From assembly GCF_009649175.1 (NCBI RefSeq), contig NZ_WJPO01000006.1, positions 100,099 through 164,098 on the forward strand: a DNA stretch of 64,000 nt, in the 5' to 3' direction. Source of the stretch: Rhodovulum strictum (GTDB lineage Bacteria; Pseudomonadota; Alphaproteobacteria; Rhodobacterales; Rhodobacteraceae). The notes under the pieces were generated by a model. It was not told where the DNA came from. It made no database searches and was given only the letters and a program-made list of their open reading frames with translations. Positions within the stretch are counted from its first letter, which is position 1. Each line of letters begins with the position of its first letter. Both the position numbers and the translations under genes were made by a program. This document shows positions 17,166-25,834 of the stretch, in pieces.

Positions 17166-17888
17166 TCACTCAAGGAGCCGCACCAGCGCCCCGGCCACAC
17201 CCAGATCGGGCTGGAACCGACCGCTGCGCAGGAAGGCCAGCGTCTGCGCGATCACCCGGGGATCGTTCATCATGAAGGTATGCGTCACCGGCAGCACCAG
17301 ATGCGCCGCCATTCCCTGCACCCGGGTCGAGGCGACCGACACCTTGCCATCATCCGCGCCGGGGATCAGCGCGGAATAAAGCGGGTTCAGGCTGCGGTCC
17401 CCGGCGATCACCCCCAGCGGGAAATCGACCGGCCCCAGCCGCTTCGGCAGGCTTTGCGGCCCGGTGCCCAGCTGCATCCCCGCCGGGCCGTTGATCCATT
17501 CGAAGGGTTCCAGCGTGCCCAGCGCATCGACCAGTTCCGAGCCCGCATTGGGCGGCCCCAGCATCACCACCCGGCCCAGATTGGCGGGCCGGTGATCGCT
17601 CAGCCAGAGCCGCAACAGGATCCCGCCCATCGAATGGGTGACGACATGCACATGCGCCATCGGCCCGCATTCGGCAAAAGCGCGTGGCAGCACGCCCGCC
17701 AGATCCTCGATCGGCGCCTCGGTCGAGGGATAATCCGCGTTCACCACCCGGTAGCCCTGGCGTTCCAGGGCCTGTTCCATCAGCAGCATCGAATCCGAAC
17801 TGCGCGCAAGCCCGTGCAGCAGAATGACGCAATCGGACCGGGCGGGGGCGGACAGGGCTAACAGCAGAATCAGGACAAGACGCAGCAT
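17166..17888 (-). CDS. Secreted alpha/beta-hydrolase (lipase-like)
   Basis: A 240-residue protein: signal peptide [18 protein letters not shown], then [15 protein letters not shown] (HG oxyanion motif), [17 protein letters not shown] with the nucleophile Ser in THSMGG, and [16 protein letters not shown]. The closest recognised architecture is the PGAP1-like/triacylglycerol-lipase alpha/beta-hydrolase group. A likely acid is in ADDGKVSV and the His in PVTHTFM. Probably periplasmic lipase or esterase. It is divergent from the Nudix gene and convergent with purK. Confidence 0.87.
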   Translation of the reverse strand: MLRLVLILLLALSAPARSDCVILLHGLARSSDSMLLMEQALERQGYRVVNADYPSTEAPIEDLAGVLPRAFAECGPMAHVHVVTHSMGGILLRLWLSDHRPANLGRVVMLGPPNAGSELVDALGTLEPFEWINGPAGMQLGTGPQSLPKRLGPVDFPLGVIAGDRSLNPLYSALIPGADDGKVSVASTRVQGMAAHLVLPVTHTFMMNDPRVIAQTLAFLRSGRFQPDLGVAGALVRLLE

Positions 17889-17966
17889 CGTCCTGATCTA
17901 GGCGCGCAGGCGCCCGGTTTCGAGGGGGCGCTTGCGCAGCGGCAACGGGCCGGGCAGTCTCGCGCC

Positions 17967-18413
17967 ATGACAGCCCCCACGCCCCGCCTTGCCGTCCGCG
18001 CGCTGATCCTGCACGAAAACCGGCTGTTGCTGGTCAATGCCTGGCCCGGCGGGGTCAGCGACCTGTGGTGCGCGCCGGGCGGCGGAGTCGAGCGCGGCAG
18101 TTCCCTGCCCGACAACCTCGCCCGCGAGGTGCATGAGGAAACCGGCCTGCGCGTCGCGGTCGGCACGCCCTGCCTGGTGAACGAGTTCCACGACCCCGGC
18201 CACCCGTTTCACCAGGTCGACATCTATTTCCGCTGCACGATCACCGGCGGCACGCTTGATGCCGACTGGCGCGACCCCGATGGCGTGGTGACCGTGCGCC
18301 GCTTTTTCGCCCGCGACGAGATGGCCGCGATCCGCTTCAAGCCCGACAGCCTGCCCCGCGCTGCCTGGGAGGACGCGGTGATCTATGACCCGCTGGAGCC
18401 GTTGATCCGCTGA
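17967..18413 (+). CDS. Nudix hydrolase
   Basis: A 148-residue Nudix protein. The Nudix box reads GGGVERGSSLPDNLAREVHEETGL: the essential REVHEE is intact, but the first conserved Glu of the box is Ser. Flanking strands (AVRALILHENRLLLVNAWPGG, VDIYFRCTITGGT) fit the fold. It should cleave a nucleoside-diphosphate-X substrate; which one cannot be inferred. Divergent from the lipase gene and convergent with the SulP gene 13 bases further on. Confidence 0.9.
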   Translation: MTAPTPRLAVRALILHENRLLLVNAWPGGVSDLWCAPGGGVERGSSLPDNLAREVHEETGLRVAVGTPCLVNEFHDPGHPFHQVDIYFRCTITGGTLDADWRDPDGVVTVRRFFARDEMAAIRFKPDSLPRAAWEDAVIYDPLEPLIR

Positions 18414-18426
18414 CACCGCGCCCCGG

Positions 18427-20073
18427 TCACTCGCCAAGCCGCGCCCGGGCTGCCAGCGTGTCGGTGGCCGTGGCCACGGCCGCAGGCAACCCGGCGGCAC
18501 GCAACATATCCATATGCTGGGGATGCGGCCCGGCCAGCGTCACCTCCATGCCCTGATCCAGCGCCTTCCTGACGAACCCGCTCAGGCTGTGGGCGCCGGT
18601 CATGTCCAGAACCGGCACATCGGCAAGGTCGATGATCAGGTGACGGGGCCGCGCCACGATCCGGTCCAGCACGCTTTCGATGACCGGGGCCGAGCCGAAG
18701 AAATAGGCCCCGGTCAGCCGCAGCACCACCGTCCGGCGGCTTTCGCCCCGATCCTCGGGGCGCGGGTCGGTGTCGCTTTCGTCCATGGTGGCGTCCACGC
18801 CGCTCATCTGCGCCATGCGGTGCAGGAAGACCAGCGCGCCCAGCGCAAGGCCAAGGATGATCGCCTCGGTCAGGTCGCGCAGCACGGTGGTCACCAGCGT
18901 TGCCAGCAGCACCACCGCCTCGGCGCGCGAGGTACGGGCCAGCGTCACGATGGCCTTGACGTCGACCATGTGCAGCGAGACCGAGATCAGCACGCCCGCA
19001 AGCGCCGCGATGGGGATGGCGCTGGCAAGCGGGGCCAGCAGCAGCACCACGGCCAGCAGCGCAAGCGCATGGATCATGCCCGCGACGGGGCCATGCGCCC
19101 CCGCACGCACATTGGTCGCGGTGCGCGCAATGGTGCCGGTGACGCAGAACCCGCCGAAACAGGCCGCGCCCATATTGGCGATGCCCTGCCCTATCAGTTC
19201 CACATTCGAGCGATGCCGTCGGCCGGTCATCGAATCCGCCACCACCGCGGACAGAAGCGACTCGATCGCGCCCAGCAGCGTGAAGGCCAGCGCGTCGGGC
19301 AGAACGGCCAGCACCTTGTCCCATGTGAATTCGGGCAGCGATGGGGCTGGCAGGCTTTGCGCGATGCCGCCAAAGGCCGTGCCGATGGTCGGCACGTCGA
19401 GTTTCAGCAGCCAGACCGTCAGCCCCGCCAGCGCGATCGCCGCCAGCATGCCCGGAAAGCGCGGGGCATGGCGGCGCTGCACGAGGATGAAGCCGAAGGT
19501 GCCGATGCCCAGCAGCAGGTTCAGGGGGCTCAGCGTCGGCATCGCCGCCCACAGCACGGGCAGCTTTTCAAGGAAGGGGCCGGGTTCCGGGCCATCGAGC
19601 GTGAGCCCCAGAAAGGGCCGCATCTGGCTGGCCAGGATGATCAGGCCGATCCCCGCGGTGAAACCCACCGTCACCGGATAGGGGATGTATTTCACGAAGC
19701 CGCCCAGCCGGAACGCGCCCAGCGCGCTCAGCATCAGCCCCGACAGGAAGGTGGCCAGCATCAGCCCGTCAAGCCCGTGGCGCTGGACGGTCGCCAGCAC
19801 CAGCACGATGAAGGCCCCCGCCGGGCCGCCGATCTGGTAACGGCTGCCGCCAAGGAAAGACACGAGGAAGCCGCCGACAATGGCCGTGACCAGCCCGCGA
19901 TCGGGCGGCACACCAGAGGCGATCGCGATGGCCAGCGACAGCGGCAGCGCCACCACCGCCACGGTCAGCCCCGCGATCAGGTCGGCGCGGAACTGGCGCA
20001 GACCGTAGCCCTCGGCCAGGACCGAAACGAGTTTCGGCGTGAACTGGAGGAAGGGCGAACTGTGCGGGGCCAT
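18427..20073 (-). CDS. SulP/SLC26-family anion transporter
   Basis: A 548-residue inner-membrane protein. It has the SulP transporter domain (FRADLIAGLTVAVVALPLSLA, GGPAGAFIVLVLATVQ, FTAGIGLIILASQM, about 10-12 membrane spans) and a C-terminal STAS domain from about residue 425 (RTVVLRLTGAYFFGSAPVIES, LIIDLADVPVLDMTGAHSL). Family members carry sulfate, bicarbonate or dicarboxylates; sat-cysC is about 4 kb away but not linked. The start at 20073 is chosen over 20088 because AGGAG lies between the two ATGs and serves the inner one. Confidence 0.95.
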   Translation of the reverse strand: MAPHSSPFLQFTPKLVSVLAEGYGLRQFRADLIAGLTVAVVALPLSLAIAIASGVPPDRGLVTAIVGGFLVSFLGGSRYQIGGPAGAFIVLVLATVQRHGLDGLMLATFLSGLMLSALGAFRLGGFVKYIPYPVTVGFTAGIGLIILASQMRPFLGLTLDGPEPGPFLEKLPVLWAAMPTLSPLNLLLGIGTFGFILVQRRHAPRFPGMLAAIALAGLTVWLLKLDVPTIGTAFGGIAQSLPAPSLPEFTWDKVLAVLPDALAFTLLGAIESLLSAVVADSMTGRRHRSNVELIGQGIANMGAACFGGFCVTGTIARTATNVRAGAHGPVAGMIHALALLAVVLLLAPLASAIPIAALAGVLISVSLHMVDVKAIVTLARTSRAEAVVLLATLVTTVLRDLTEAIILGLALGALVFLHRMAQMSGVDATMDESDTDPRPEDRGESRRTVVLRLTGAYFFGSAPVIESVLDRIVARPRHLIIDLADVPVLDMTGAHSLSGFVRKALDQGMEVTLAGPHPQHMDMLRAAGLPAAVATATDTLAARARLGE

Positions 20074-20212
20074 GGCACTCCTCGGCATCGGGATGTCCCG
20101 GATCCGGAAACGCCGCCCCCTGCCTTGCGGTCGGGGCGGCGCGTTCGGGCCGAGTCGGGGTCAGTCTATCGCGAAATCCGCATCGCGGAAGGGGGTCGGC
20201 CCCGGGCCGTTT

Positions 20213-20602
20213 TCAGGGCCGATGGGGAAAGACCACACAGCCCGTCGCGGGGTCGAGATCGCTGCGGCGGGTATCCCGCAACCACTCGGCGTCCTCAAAC
20301 CCAGCGCACAGCCGGAACGCGCCCTCGGGAAGCCGTTCATAGCGATAGGGCGCGCCGGTAAAGGGATCGGCCAGACGGATATCGCGCGGGCAGGCATCGC
20401 TCGGCGCAAGGGTTTCGGGCAGATCCCCGGTTCGGGCCAGACAATGGGCCAGATCGGCCAGCCCCTGCAAATCCGCCAGCCGGGTCGCGTCCCGCTTCTC
20501 CATCCGCCCCTTGCCCGGCCCGCCCGTGGCCAGCAGGCCAAGCCCCACCAACCCAACGACAAGGATGGCCAGAAGCGCGCGGGCCAACCCCTCAGCCCGC
20601 AT
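20213..20602 (-). CDS. Uncharacterised membrane-anchored protein, 129 aa
   Basis: N-terminal helix LARALLAILVVGLVGLGLLAT then a soluble part with three cysteines (AHCLART, SDACPRD, LCAGFED) and a fourth near the C-terminus (GCVVFPHRP). The pattern LADPFTGAPYRYERLPEGAFRLCAGF is a recurring 'pilin-like C-terminal' type composition, but I cannot assign a family. Start overlaps the DUF5671 gene by 11 bases, so the two form an operon and probably work together at the membrane. Confidence 0.72.
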   Translation of the reverse strand: MRAEGLARALLAILVVGLVGLGLLATGGPGKGRMEKRDATRLADLQGLADLAHCLARTGDLPETLAPSDACPRDIRLADPFTGAPYRYERLPEGAFRLCAGFEDAEWLRDTRRSDLDPATGCVVFPHRP

Positions 20603-21227
20603 CGTCGGGCTCCGCCATCTCGCCGCGGAAATAGACCAGCACGATACCCGCCGTCACCGCGACCAGCCCCGCCTTGGCAAGGAAACGCAGGGTCAGATCG
20701 CCGCCCAGCGCCGCATAGATGACCGCGATCAGGTCGCCCAGCAGCGCAAGCGTGGCCAGAAACAGCGTCAGATGCCCGAACCACCGCCGCACCGCCGAGC
20801 GCCGCACCCCCTGATCGCGCCGCGCCGCCCGGGTCGTGCGCTGGTTCAGGATCAGAAACAGCGGGAAGAACACCACGAGCGAGGCAATCGACCAGCGGAT
20901 CGCATCGGCCGAATAATACGTCGCAGGATCGCTCAGCGACGGGATCCAGCGGTCGATCAGCCGAAAGCCCAGCGCGGTGACATGCCAAGTGGTCATCGCC
21001 AGCGCGAGGAACATCAACCCGTAGACGAAGGCCTCGCTGGCCGAAACATAGGGGCGCGGGCGCGGCACAGGGGGCAGGAAATCGCCCTCTGCCCAAGCGC
21101 CCAGCGCCTCGGCGGTTTCGGTCTCGGTCCAGCCGGCCGCGCGCAGGGCCGCGGCAATCTCGAGGCGGCTGCGCCCGGCGGACAGCGCCTCGGCCACGAA
21201 TTGCGACAATTGCTCGGCGGGACGCAT
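20592..21227 (-). CDS. DUF5671-domain membrane protein
   Basis: A 211-residue protein: N-terminal helical region (QLSQFVAEALSAGRSRLEIA, a UBA-like helix pair with AGWTETETAEAL), then four predicted membrane spans (AFVYGLMFLALAMTTW; WSIASLVVFFPLFLIL; HLTLFLATLALLGDLIAVIY; LVAVTAGIVLVYF). The layout SASEAFVYGLMF with four helices matches DUF5671. Function unknown. Two-gene unit with the 129-residue protein, whose start it overlaps. Confidence 0.8.
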   Translation of the reverse strand: MRPAEQLSQFVAEALSAGRSRLEIAAALRAAGWTETETAEALGAWAEGDFLPPVPRPRPYVSASEAFVYGLMFLALAMTTWHVTALGFRLIDRWIPSLSDPATYYSADAIRWSIASLVVFFPLFLILNQRTTRAARRDQGVRRSAVRRWFGHLTLFLATLALLGDLIAVIYAALGGDLTLRFLAKAGLVAVTAGIVLVYFRGEMAEPDDAG

Positions 21228-21302
21228 GGGCGGGCTCCGGGGCTCTGGCGCGGCCAGTCTGGCAGAACCGCAATGCCGCGCCTTGATGCAGGTCAGCCGG
21301 GC

Positions 21303-21617
21303 TCAGTCGCGGGGGCCGACATTATCGGCAAAGGCCCTTTCGAACGCAGCCTGTTTCTCGGGGCTTGCCTCGGTCTGGTGGGCGGCCTTCCAGTCGTCAT
21401 AGGGCATGCCGTAGAAATCGGCGCGCGCCTCGGCCTGGGACATCGCGATGCCACGCTCGGCCGCGGCCTCCTGCACCCAGCGTGACAGGCAGTTGCGGCA
21501 GAAGCCCGCCAGATTCATCAGGTCGATATTCTGCACATCCGGCCGATCCTCCATCAGGTGCCGGCGCAGGCGGCGAAAGGCGGCGGCCTCAAGCTCGGTT
21601 CGGGTTGCGTCGTCCAT
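21303..21617 (-). CDS. DUF1244 family protein
   Basis: A 104-residue protein: LEAAAFRRLRRHLMEDRPDVQNIDLMNLAGFCRNCLSRW carries the invariant CRNCL pair (key part NLAGFCRNCLSRW), and YGMPYDDWKAAHQ follows. That is the DUF1244 signature of small alpha- and gammaproteobacterial proteins whose two Cys may bind metal. Function unknown. ATG at 21617 follows a GAGGAGG-type ribosome site. It is 20 bases downstream of the N-formylglutamate amidohydrolase gene, likely cotranscribed. Confidence 0.88.
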   Translation of the reverse strand: MDDATRTELEAAAFRRLRRHLMEDRPDVQNIDLMNLAGFCRNCLSRWVQEAAAERGIAMSQAEARADFYGMPYDDWKAAHQTEASPEKQAAFERAFADNVGPRD

Positions 21618-21637
21618 TGTCTTTCCTCCTCCTCGTG

Positions 21638-22375
21638 TCAAAGCCCGGTTTCGACCAGTACCCCGGTCAGGATCGGCGCCAGCCGCTCGGCCCAGCCGAT
21701 CTGGTCGGCCTCGGTCGCGATCACGTCGTTGCGCAGCTCGATCAGCACATTGGGCAAACCGTTGGCGATGGCATGGCGGTCGATGGCATCGCCCGGCAGA
21801 TGGCCGCCATAGGGTTCGTTCTCGCCCACGCACAGATCGGGCTCGCGCCGCAGACGGTCGATCAGGGGTCGCGCCAGCCGGTCGTCGGCAGCATGCAGGA
21901 TGCCGATCTGCCAGGGCCGCGGATCGCGCCCGGCAAGACGCGGCGTAAAGCTGTGAACCGAAACGAAGACCGTGCCCGGACGCCGCGCCAGCCGGGCCAG
22001 TTCGGCATCATAGGGCCGCCAGAACGCTGCCAGACGCCGCAGCGTTTCGGCCTCGTCCACCGCCCGGTTCGCCGGGATCACGGTGCCGTCGTAAAGCCGC
22101 ATCACCAGCGTCGGATCGTCCTCGCCCCGGTTCGGGTCGATCACCAGCCGCGAGAAGCGGCTTGCGACGTAAGGTGCCCCCAGCACTTCGGCCAGCCGCC
22201 GCGCCACGCCTGCCGCCCCCGGATCCCAGGCGATGTGCCGGGCCATGTCGAGCGGTGCGATCCCCAGATCGCCCCCGTTCACCGAAGGCGGCACGATATT
22301 GGTGGCATGATCGCAGGTCACCAGCCAGCGGGACATGCGCCCCGCCTCGATCGTCTCGAACGGCTGATAGGTCAT
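21638..22375 (-). CDS. N-formylglutamate amidohydrolase family protein
   Basis: A 245-residue zinc amidohydrolase-like protein (FGase, PF05013): LVTCDHATNIVPPSVNGGDLG at the N-terminus, SRLVIDPNRGEDDPTL, VFVSVHSFTPRLAGRDPRPW with HSFTP, and NVLIELRNDVIATEAD. In histidine degradation the family releases formate from N-formylglutamate, but many alphas carry paralogues of unclear role and there are no hut genes here. Start uncertain: an upstream in-frame ATG would add 18 residues. Confidence 0.88.
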   Translation of the reverse strand: MTYQPFETIEAGRMSRWLVTCDHATNIVPPSVNGGDLGIAPLDMARHIAWDPGAAGVARRLAEVLGAPYVASRFSRLVIDPNRGEDDPTLVMRLYDGTVIPANRAVDEAETLRRLAAFWRPYDAELARLARRPGTVFVSVHSFTPRLAGRDPRPWQIGILHAADDRLARPLIDRLRREPDLCVGENEPYGGHLPGDAIDRHAIANGLPNVLIELRNDVIATEADQIGWAERLAPILTGVLVETGL

Positions 22376-22514
22376 GTGCGTGTCATCTTTCACGGTGACA
22401 AGCCTATAGGACAGCCGCGGCAGAAGCACCAGTTGTCACCGGGCCGGGTTTTGCCCTAGAGAGTGTGTACCGGCGCATACACCCGCGCCGGGTTCAGCCA
22501 AACGATGGGGCAGG

Positions 22515-23960
22515 ATGAGACGTCTACGCAACCTCAAGGTCGTGGCCACGCTGGGTCCGGCCTCCGACGATTACGACATGATCCGCAAGCTGTTCGAGGC
22601 GGGAGCCGATGTGTTCCGTCTGAACATGAGCCATGGTGCGCATGAGGAAATCGCGCGCCGCCACGCGATCATCCGCCAGATCGAACAGGATACCGGACGG
22701 CCCATCGCGATCCTTGCCGACCTGCAAGGGCCGAAACTGCGCTGCGGGGTCTTTGCCAATGGCGCGGCGGATCTTGAGGATGGCCAGGAATTCCGCCTCG
22801 ATCTCGATCCCACCCCCGGCGAGGCGCATCGGGTGCAACTGCCCCATCCCGAGATCTTCGCCGCGCTGGAACCGGGCGCGTCGCTGCTGGTCAATGACGG
22901 CAAGATCCGGCTGAAGGTCAGGGAATGCGGCCCCGATTTCGCGAATTGCGAGGTGGTCGTGGGCGGCACGATCTCGAACCGCAAGGGCGTGAACGTGCCC
23001 GATGTGGTGCTGCCGCTCGCCGCCCTGTCCGACAAGGACCGGCGCGATCTGGCCTTCGTGCTGGAACTCGGGATCGACTGGATCGCGCTCAGCTTCGTGC
23101 AACGCCCCGAGGACGTAACCGAGGCCCGCGCGATCGTCGGCGACCGCGCCGCGATCCTGTCCAAGATCGAGAAACCCGCCGCCGTGAAATGCTTTGACGA
23201 GATTCTGGCCGTGTCGGACGGGATCATGGTAGCGCGCGGCGATCTGGGGGTGGAAATCCCCGTGCAGAACGTGCCGCCGATCCAGAAACGGCTGGTGCGC
23301 GCCTGCCGGTCCGCGGCCAAGCCAGTGATCGTCGCCACCCAGATGCTGGAAAGCATGATCGAAAGCCCGATGCCCACCCGCGCCGAGGTCTCGGACGTGG
23401 CAACCGCGATCTATGAAGGGGCGGATGCGGTGATGCTGTCGGCCGAATCCGCGGCCGGGCAATACCCGATCGAGGCAGTGACCACGATGAACAACGTGGC
23501 GATCGAGGTCGAAAGCGACCCGACCTATCGCACCATCATCGAATCAAGCCGTCAGGCCAGCCGCACCACGATCGCCGACGGCATCGTTGCCGCCGCGCGC
23601 GAGATCGCCGAGACCACAGACATCAAGGCGATCTGCTGCTTCACCGAAAGCGGCACCACCGCGCTCAAGACCGCCCGCGAACGCCCGCGCGTGCCGATCC
23701 TCGCCCTGACCCCCTATGCCGCCACGGCGCGGCGGCTCTGCCTGTCCTGGGGGATCAACTGCTATTTCAACGACAAGGTCGAACGCTTCAAGATGGCCGT
23801 GGTCAGCGCCGCCCGCGCAGCCCGTGCCGGCGGCTATGGCGATGGCGAGGACCGGATCATCGTGATCGCGGGCCTGCCCTTCAACATCCCCGGTTCGACC
23901 AACATCCTGCGCGTGGCCCCCTGCGAGGAAAGGCTGATCTTCAACGTCGAACCGGAATAA
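22515..23960 (+). CDS. pyk: Pyruvate kinase
   Basis: A 481-residue glycolytic enzyme converting phosphoenolpyruvate and ADP to pyruvate and ATP. MRRLRNLKVVATLGPASDDYDMI at the start, FRLNMSHGAHEE, LADLQGPKLRCG, LSFVQRPEDV, SKIEKPAAVKCFDEI (catalytic Lys), MVARGDLGVEIPVQNVP, KPVIVATQMLESMIESPMPTRAEVSDVA (core ATQMLESM). AGGATGAGACG: the ATG is preceded by GGGGCAGG. Convergent with a quinone reductase gene across a structured repeat. Length is normal. Confidence 0.98.
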   Translation: MRRLRNLKVVATLGPASDDYDMIRKLFEAGADVFRLNMSHGAHEEIARRHAIIRQIEQDTGRPIAILADLQGPKLRCGVFANGAADLEDGQEFRLDLDPTPGEAHRVQLPHPEIFAALEPGASLLVNDGKIRLKVRECGPDFANCEVVVGGTISNRKGVNVPDVVLPLAALSDKDRRDLAFVLELGIDWIALSFVQRPEDVTEARAIVGDRAAILSKIEKPAAVKCFDEILAVSDGIMVARGDLGVEIPVQNVPPIQKRLVRACRSAAKPVIVATQMLESMIESPMPTRAEVSDVATAIYEGADAVMLSAESAAGQYPIEAVTTMNNVAIEVESDPTYRTIIESSRQASRTTIADGIVAAAREIAETTDIKAICCFTESGTTALKTARERPRVPILALTPYAATARRLCLSWGINCYFNDKVERFKMAVVSAARAARAGGYGDGEDRIIVIAGLPFNIPGSTNILRVAPCEERLIFNVEPE

Positions 23961-24004
23961 GGGCGCGGGCCTACAGGGACCGGAGGAAGCAGGCGCCCCA
24001 TGAT

Positions 24005-24065
24005 CTTCTTCTGGCCGCAAATATCCCGGGGGGAGTCCGCAAGGACGAGGGGGGCAGAGCCCCCC
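24005..24065. repeat. Intergenic repeat module (copy B) between convergent genes
   Basis: CTTCTTCTGGC with AAATATCCCGGG, then GTCC-GCAA-GGAC (24035-24046) and GGGGGGC-AGA-GCCCCCC (24049-24065). Shares element order and the GCAA loop with copy A at 14355-14417. It separates pyk from the convergent oxidoreductase and probably terminates both. Confidence 0.6.
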
Positions 24066-24085
24066 CGCGCCCTGTGACCCCCGGA

Positions 24086-25051
24086 TCACCCCATCGTGAT
24101 CACGACCTTGCCCGTCGCCCTGCGCTCGCGCAACAGCGTCAGCGCCTCCTCCGCGCGCTCAAGCGGCAGCACATGGCTCACATGCGGGCTCAGCCCGCCT
24201 TCGGCATACCAGCGAAACAGCGTCGCCAGACTGTCGGTCAGCACCTCGGGCCGGAAGGCCAGATAGCCGCCCCAGTAAAGTCCCATCACGCTCAGGTTCT
24301 TGACCATCAGGTGATTGGCCTTGATCTGCGGCACGTCGCCCGAGGCGAAACCGATCACCAGGATCCGCGCCTCGGGCTTGCAGGCCCGCATCGCCGCGGT
24401 GAACAGGTCGCCGCCGACCGGGTCATAGACCACATCCGCGCCGCCCAGCGCCAGCACCGCCTCGCGCAGATCGCCCGCATCGCTGTCGATCAGGTGATCG
24501 GCCCCGGCGGCGCGCGCCACCTCCAGCCGCTCGGCTCCGCGGGCGCAGGCGATCACGCGCGCGCCCATCCGCTTGCCGATCTCGACCGCGGTCAGCCCCA
24601 CGCCCCCCGCCGCGCCCAGCACCAGAAGCGTCTCGCCCGGTTGCAGCCGCGCCTTGTGGTTCAGCGCGACATGGCTGGTGCCATAGGCAACCTGAAACGC
24701 CGCCGCCGCCTCGAATGTCATGCCTTCGGGCAGCGGCACGCAGCGGTCGGCCGGGAAGCAGCCTGCCTCGGCCAGCCCCCCCGATCCGGCAAAAACCGCG
24801 ACGCGACGGCCCAGAAGCCCGGGATCGACGCCCCCGCCCAGCGCCTCGACGGTGCCAGCCAACTCCATGCCCAGCGTCACGGGCAGCGGCGGACGTTCCT
24901 GATAGCGGCCCTCGATCATCAGAAGATCGGCGAAGTTCAGCCCGCAGGCCGCAATCCGGACCCGCACGGCACCCGGCCCGGGCTCGGGCAGGGCAACCTT
25001 GTCCAGTTGCGCAGCGGCGCCGAATTCGGCGATCCGGAAGGCCCGCATCAT
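24086..25051 (-). CDS. Zinc-independent NADPH:quinone oxidoreductase (MDR family)
   Basis: A 321-residue medium-chain dehydrogenase/reductase without the structural-zinc cysteines: MMRAFRIAEFGAAAQLDKVALPEPGPGAVRVRIAACGLNFAD (core IAACGLNFADLL), then the Rossmann motif LVLGAAGGVGLTAVEIGKRMGA, and the C-terminal FRPEVLTDSLATLF. Family members reduce quinones or enones with NADPH. No substrate can be assigned. The start codon follows CAGGAGTAACAC. Convergent with pyk. Confidence 0.92.
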   Translation of the reverse strand: MMRAFRIAEFGAAAQLDKVALPEPGPGAVRVRIAACGLNFADLLMIEGRYQERPPLPVTLGMELAGTVEALGGGVDPGLLGRRVAVFAGSGGLAEAGCFPADRCVPLPEGMTFEAAAAFQVAYGTSHVALNHKARLQPGETLLVLGAAGGVGLTAVEIGKRMGARVIACARGAERLEVARAAGADHLIDSDAGDLREAVLALGGADVVYDPVGGDLFTAAMRACKPEARILVIGFASGDVPQIKANHLMVKNLSVMGLYWGGYLAFRPEVLTDSLATLFRWYAEGGLSPHVSHVLPLERAEEALTLLRERRATGKVVITMG

Positions 25052-25378
25052 GTGTTACTCCTGTAGCAAGGTGATTCCCGGCGAAGGGTAATCGCAGGCA
25101 GGCCCGGGGGCCAGCGGCCACAAATTCGCAATATGCAACGGGCGCTGCGCGCGTGATTTTTGCAAAACGCAAAGGCATCGGCGGAATTTCGCGCCCTGCA
25201 ACCCATGCGTGAGCAACACTTTGTCGACTTTACCCTAGATAAGCCCTTCTCAGGGCACTCAGAGAAAATAATTATCTTTCGTCTGCAACGTGTTGATGAC
25301 AAGGTACACGCATTGGTTGCCATCGCAAGCAATTTGGCACGCAATTTGCTTTATGATGGGTGTTAGAGGAGTTCGCCT
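25052..25378. other. Divergent promoter region, AT-rich, ~330 bases
   Basis: Separates the oxidoreductase and the XRE gene. From about 25200 it is clearly AT-richer than the surroundings. It holds a direct repeat GCAATTTG (25329-25336 and 25341-25348, 12-base period) just before a TATGAT -10-like hexamer (25352-25357) and AGAGGAG ahead of the XRE start. No RNA gene seen. Confidence 0.5.
25329..25357 (+). promoter_or_regulatory. Direct repeat GCAATTTG x2 overlapping a TATGAT -10 region
   Basis: Two GCAATTTG copies, 12 bases apart, placed immediately upstream of TATGAT. The position suits an autoregulatory operator of the downstream XRE repressor. No good -35 is visible at 16-18 bases, so the promoter may be activator- or extended--10 dependent. 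Confidence 0.35.
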
Positions 25379-25747
25379 ATGAAACACCCCGTTGATGTCC
25401 ATGTGGGCAAACGAATAAGACACCGCCGCTGGATGGTGGGCATGACCCAGCAACAACTGGCCGAGAAGGTCGGGATCAAGTTCCAGCAGATCCAGAAGTA
25501 CGAAACCGGCATGAACCGCGTCAGCGCCTCCCGGCTGTGGGATATCGCCGATGCGCTCGATGTGCCGGTCAGTTTCTTCTTCGAAGGGATCGACGGCAAG
25601 GCGGCAGAACCCGCCGGGCAGGGCATGCCCGACGATATCCTGTCGGACAAGGAGGCGCTGGAACTGGTGCGCTCCTACTACGCGATCCCGGAAAACCAGC
25701 GGCGTCGGCTGTTCGAACTGGCGCGGGTGCTGAGCGACGTCGCCTGA
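25379..25747 (+). CDS. XRE-family transcriptional regulator (PraR-like size)
   Basis: A 122-residue one-domain regulator: VGKRIRHRRWMVGMTQQQLAEKVGIKFQQIQKYETGMNRVSASRLWDIADALDVPVSFFFEG is a complete HTH_3 domain (core TQQQLAEKVGIKFQQIQKYE), and a C-terminal tail with ALELVRSYYAIPENQRRRLFELARVL. It matches the small alphaproteobacterial XRE regulators of the PraR/related group in length and layout. AGAGGAG precedes the ATG. Controls unknown genes; probably itself, via the repeat upstream. Confidence 0.9.
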   Translation: MKHPVDVHVGKRIRHRRWMVGMTQQQLAEKVGIKFQQIQKYETGMNRVSASRLWDIADALDVPVSFFFEGIDGKAAEPAGQGMPDDILSDKEALELVRSYYAIPENQRRRLFELARVLSDVA

Positions 25748-25770
25748 CGCGCGCGCTTGACGGAACCCGG

Positions 25771-25789
25771 CCGGGCGGATACCGCCCGG
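25771..25789. terminator. Strong hairpin after the XRE gene
   Basis: CCGGGCGG-ATA-CCGCCCGG, flanked by further complementary GGC and GCC bases. It lies between the XRE stop and the downstream hisN-like gene; without a T-run it may attenuate rather than terminate. Confidence 0.5.
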
Positions 25790-25834
25790 GCCAAGGGCGT
25801 AGCCCGCCGTTCCGCAAGCCAGCCTGGAGGCAGA

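Noticed and set aside
25261..25282. AT-rich partial palindrome GAAAATAATTATCTTTC as a Fur/Irr box
   Set aside because: Only about 6 of 8 positions mirror and it is far from either start; too weak.
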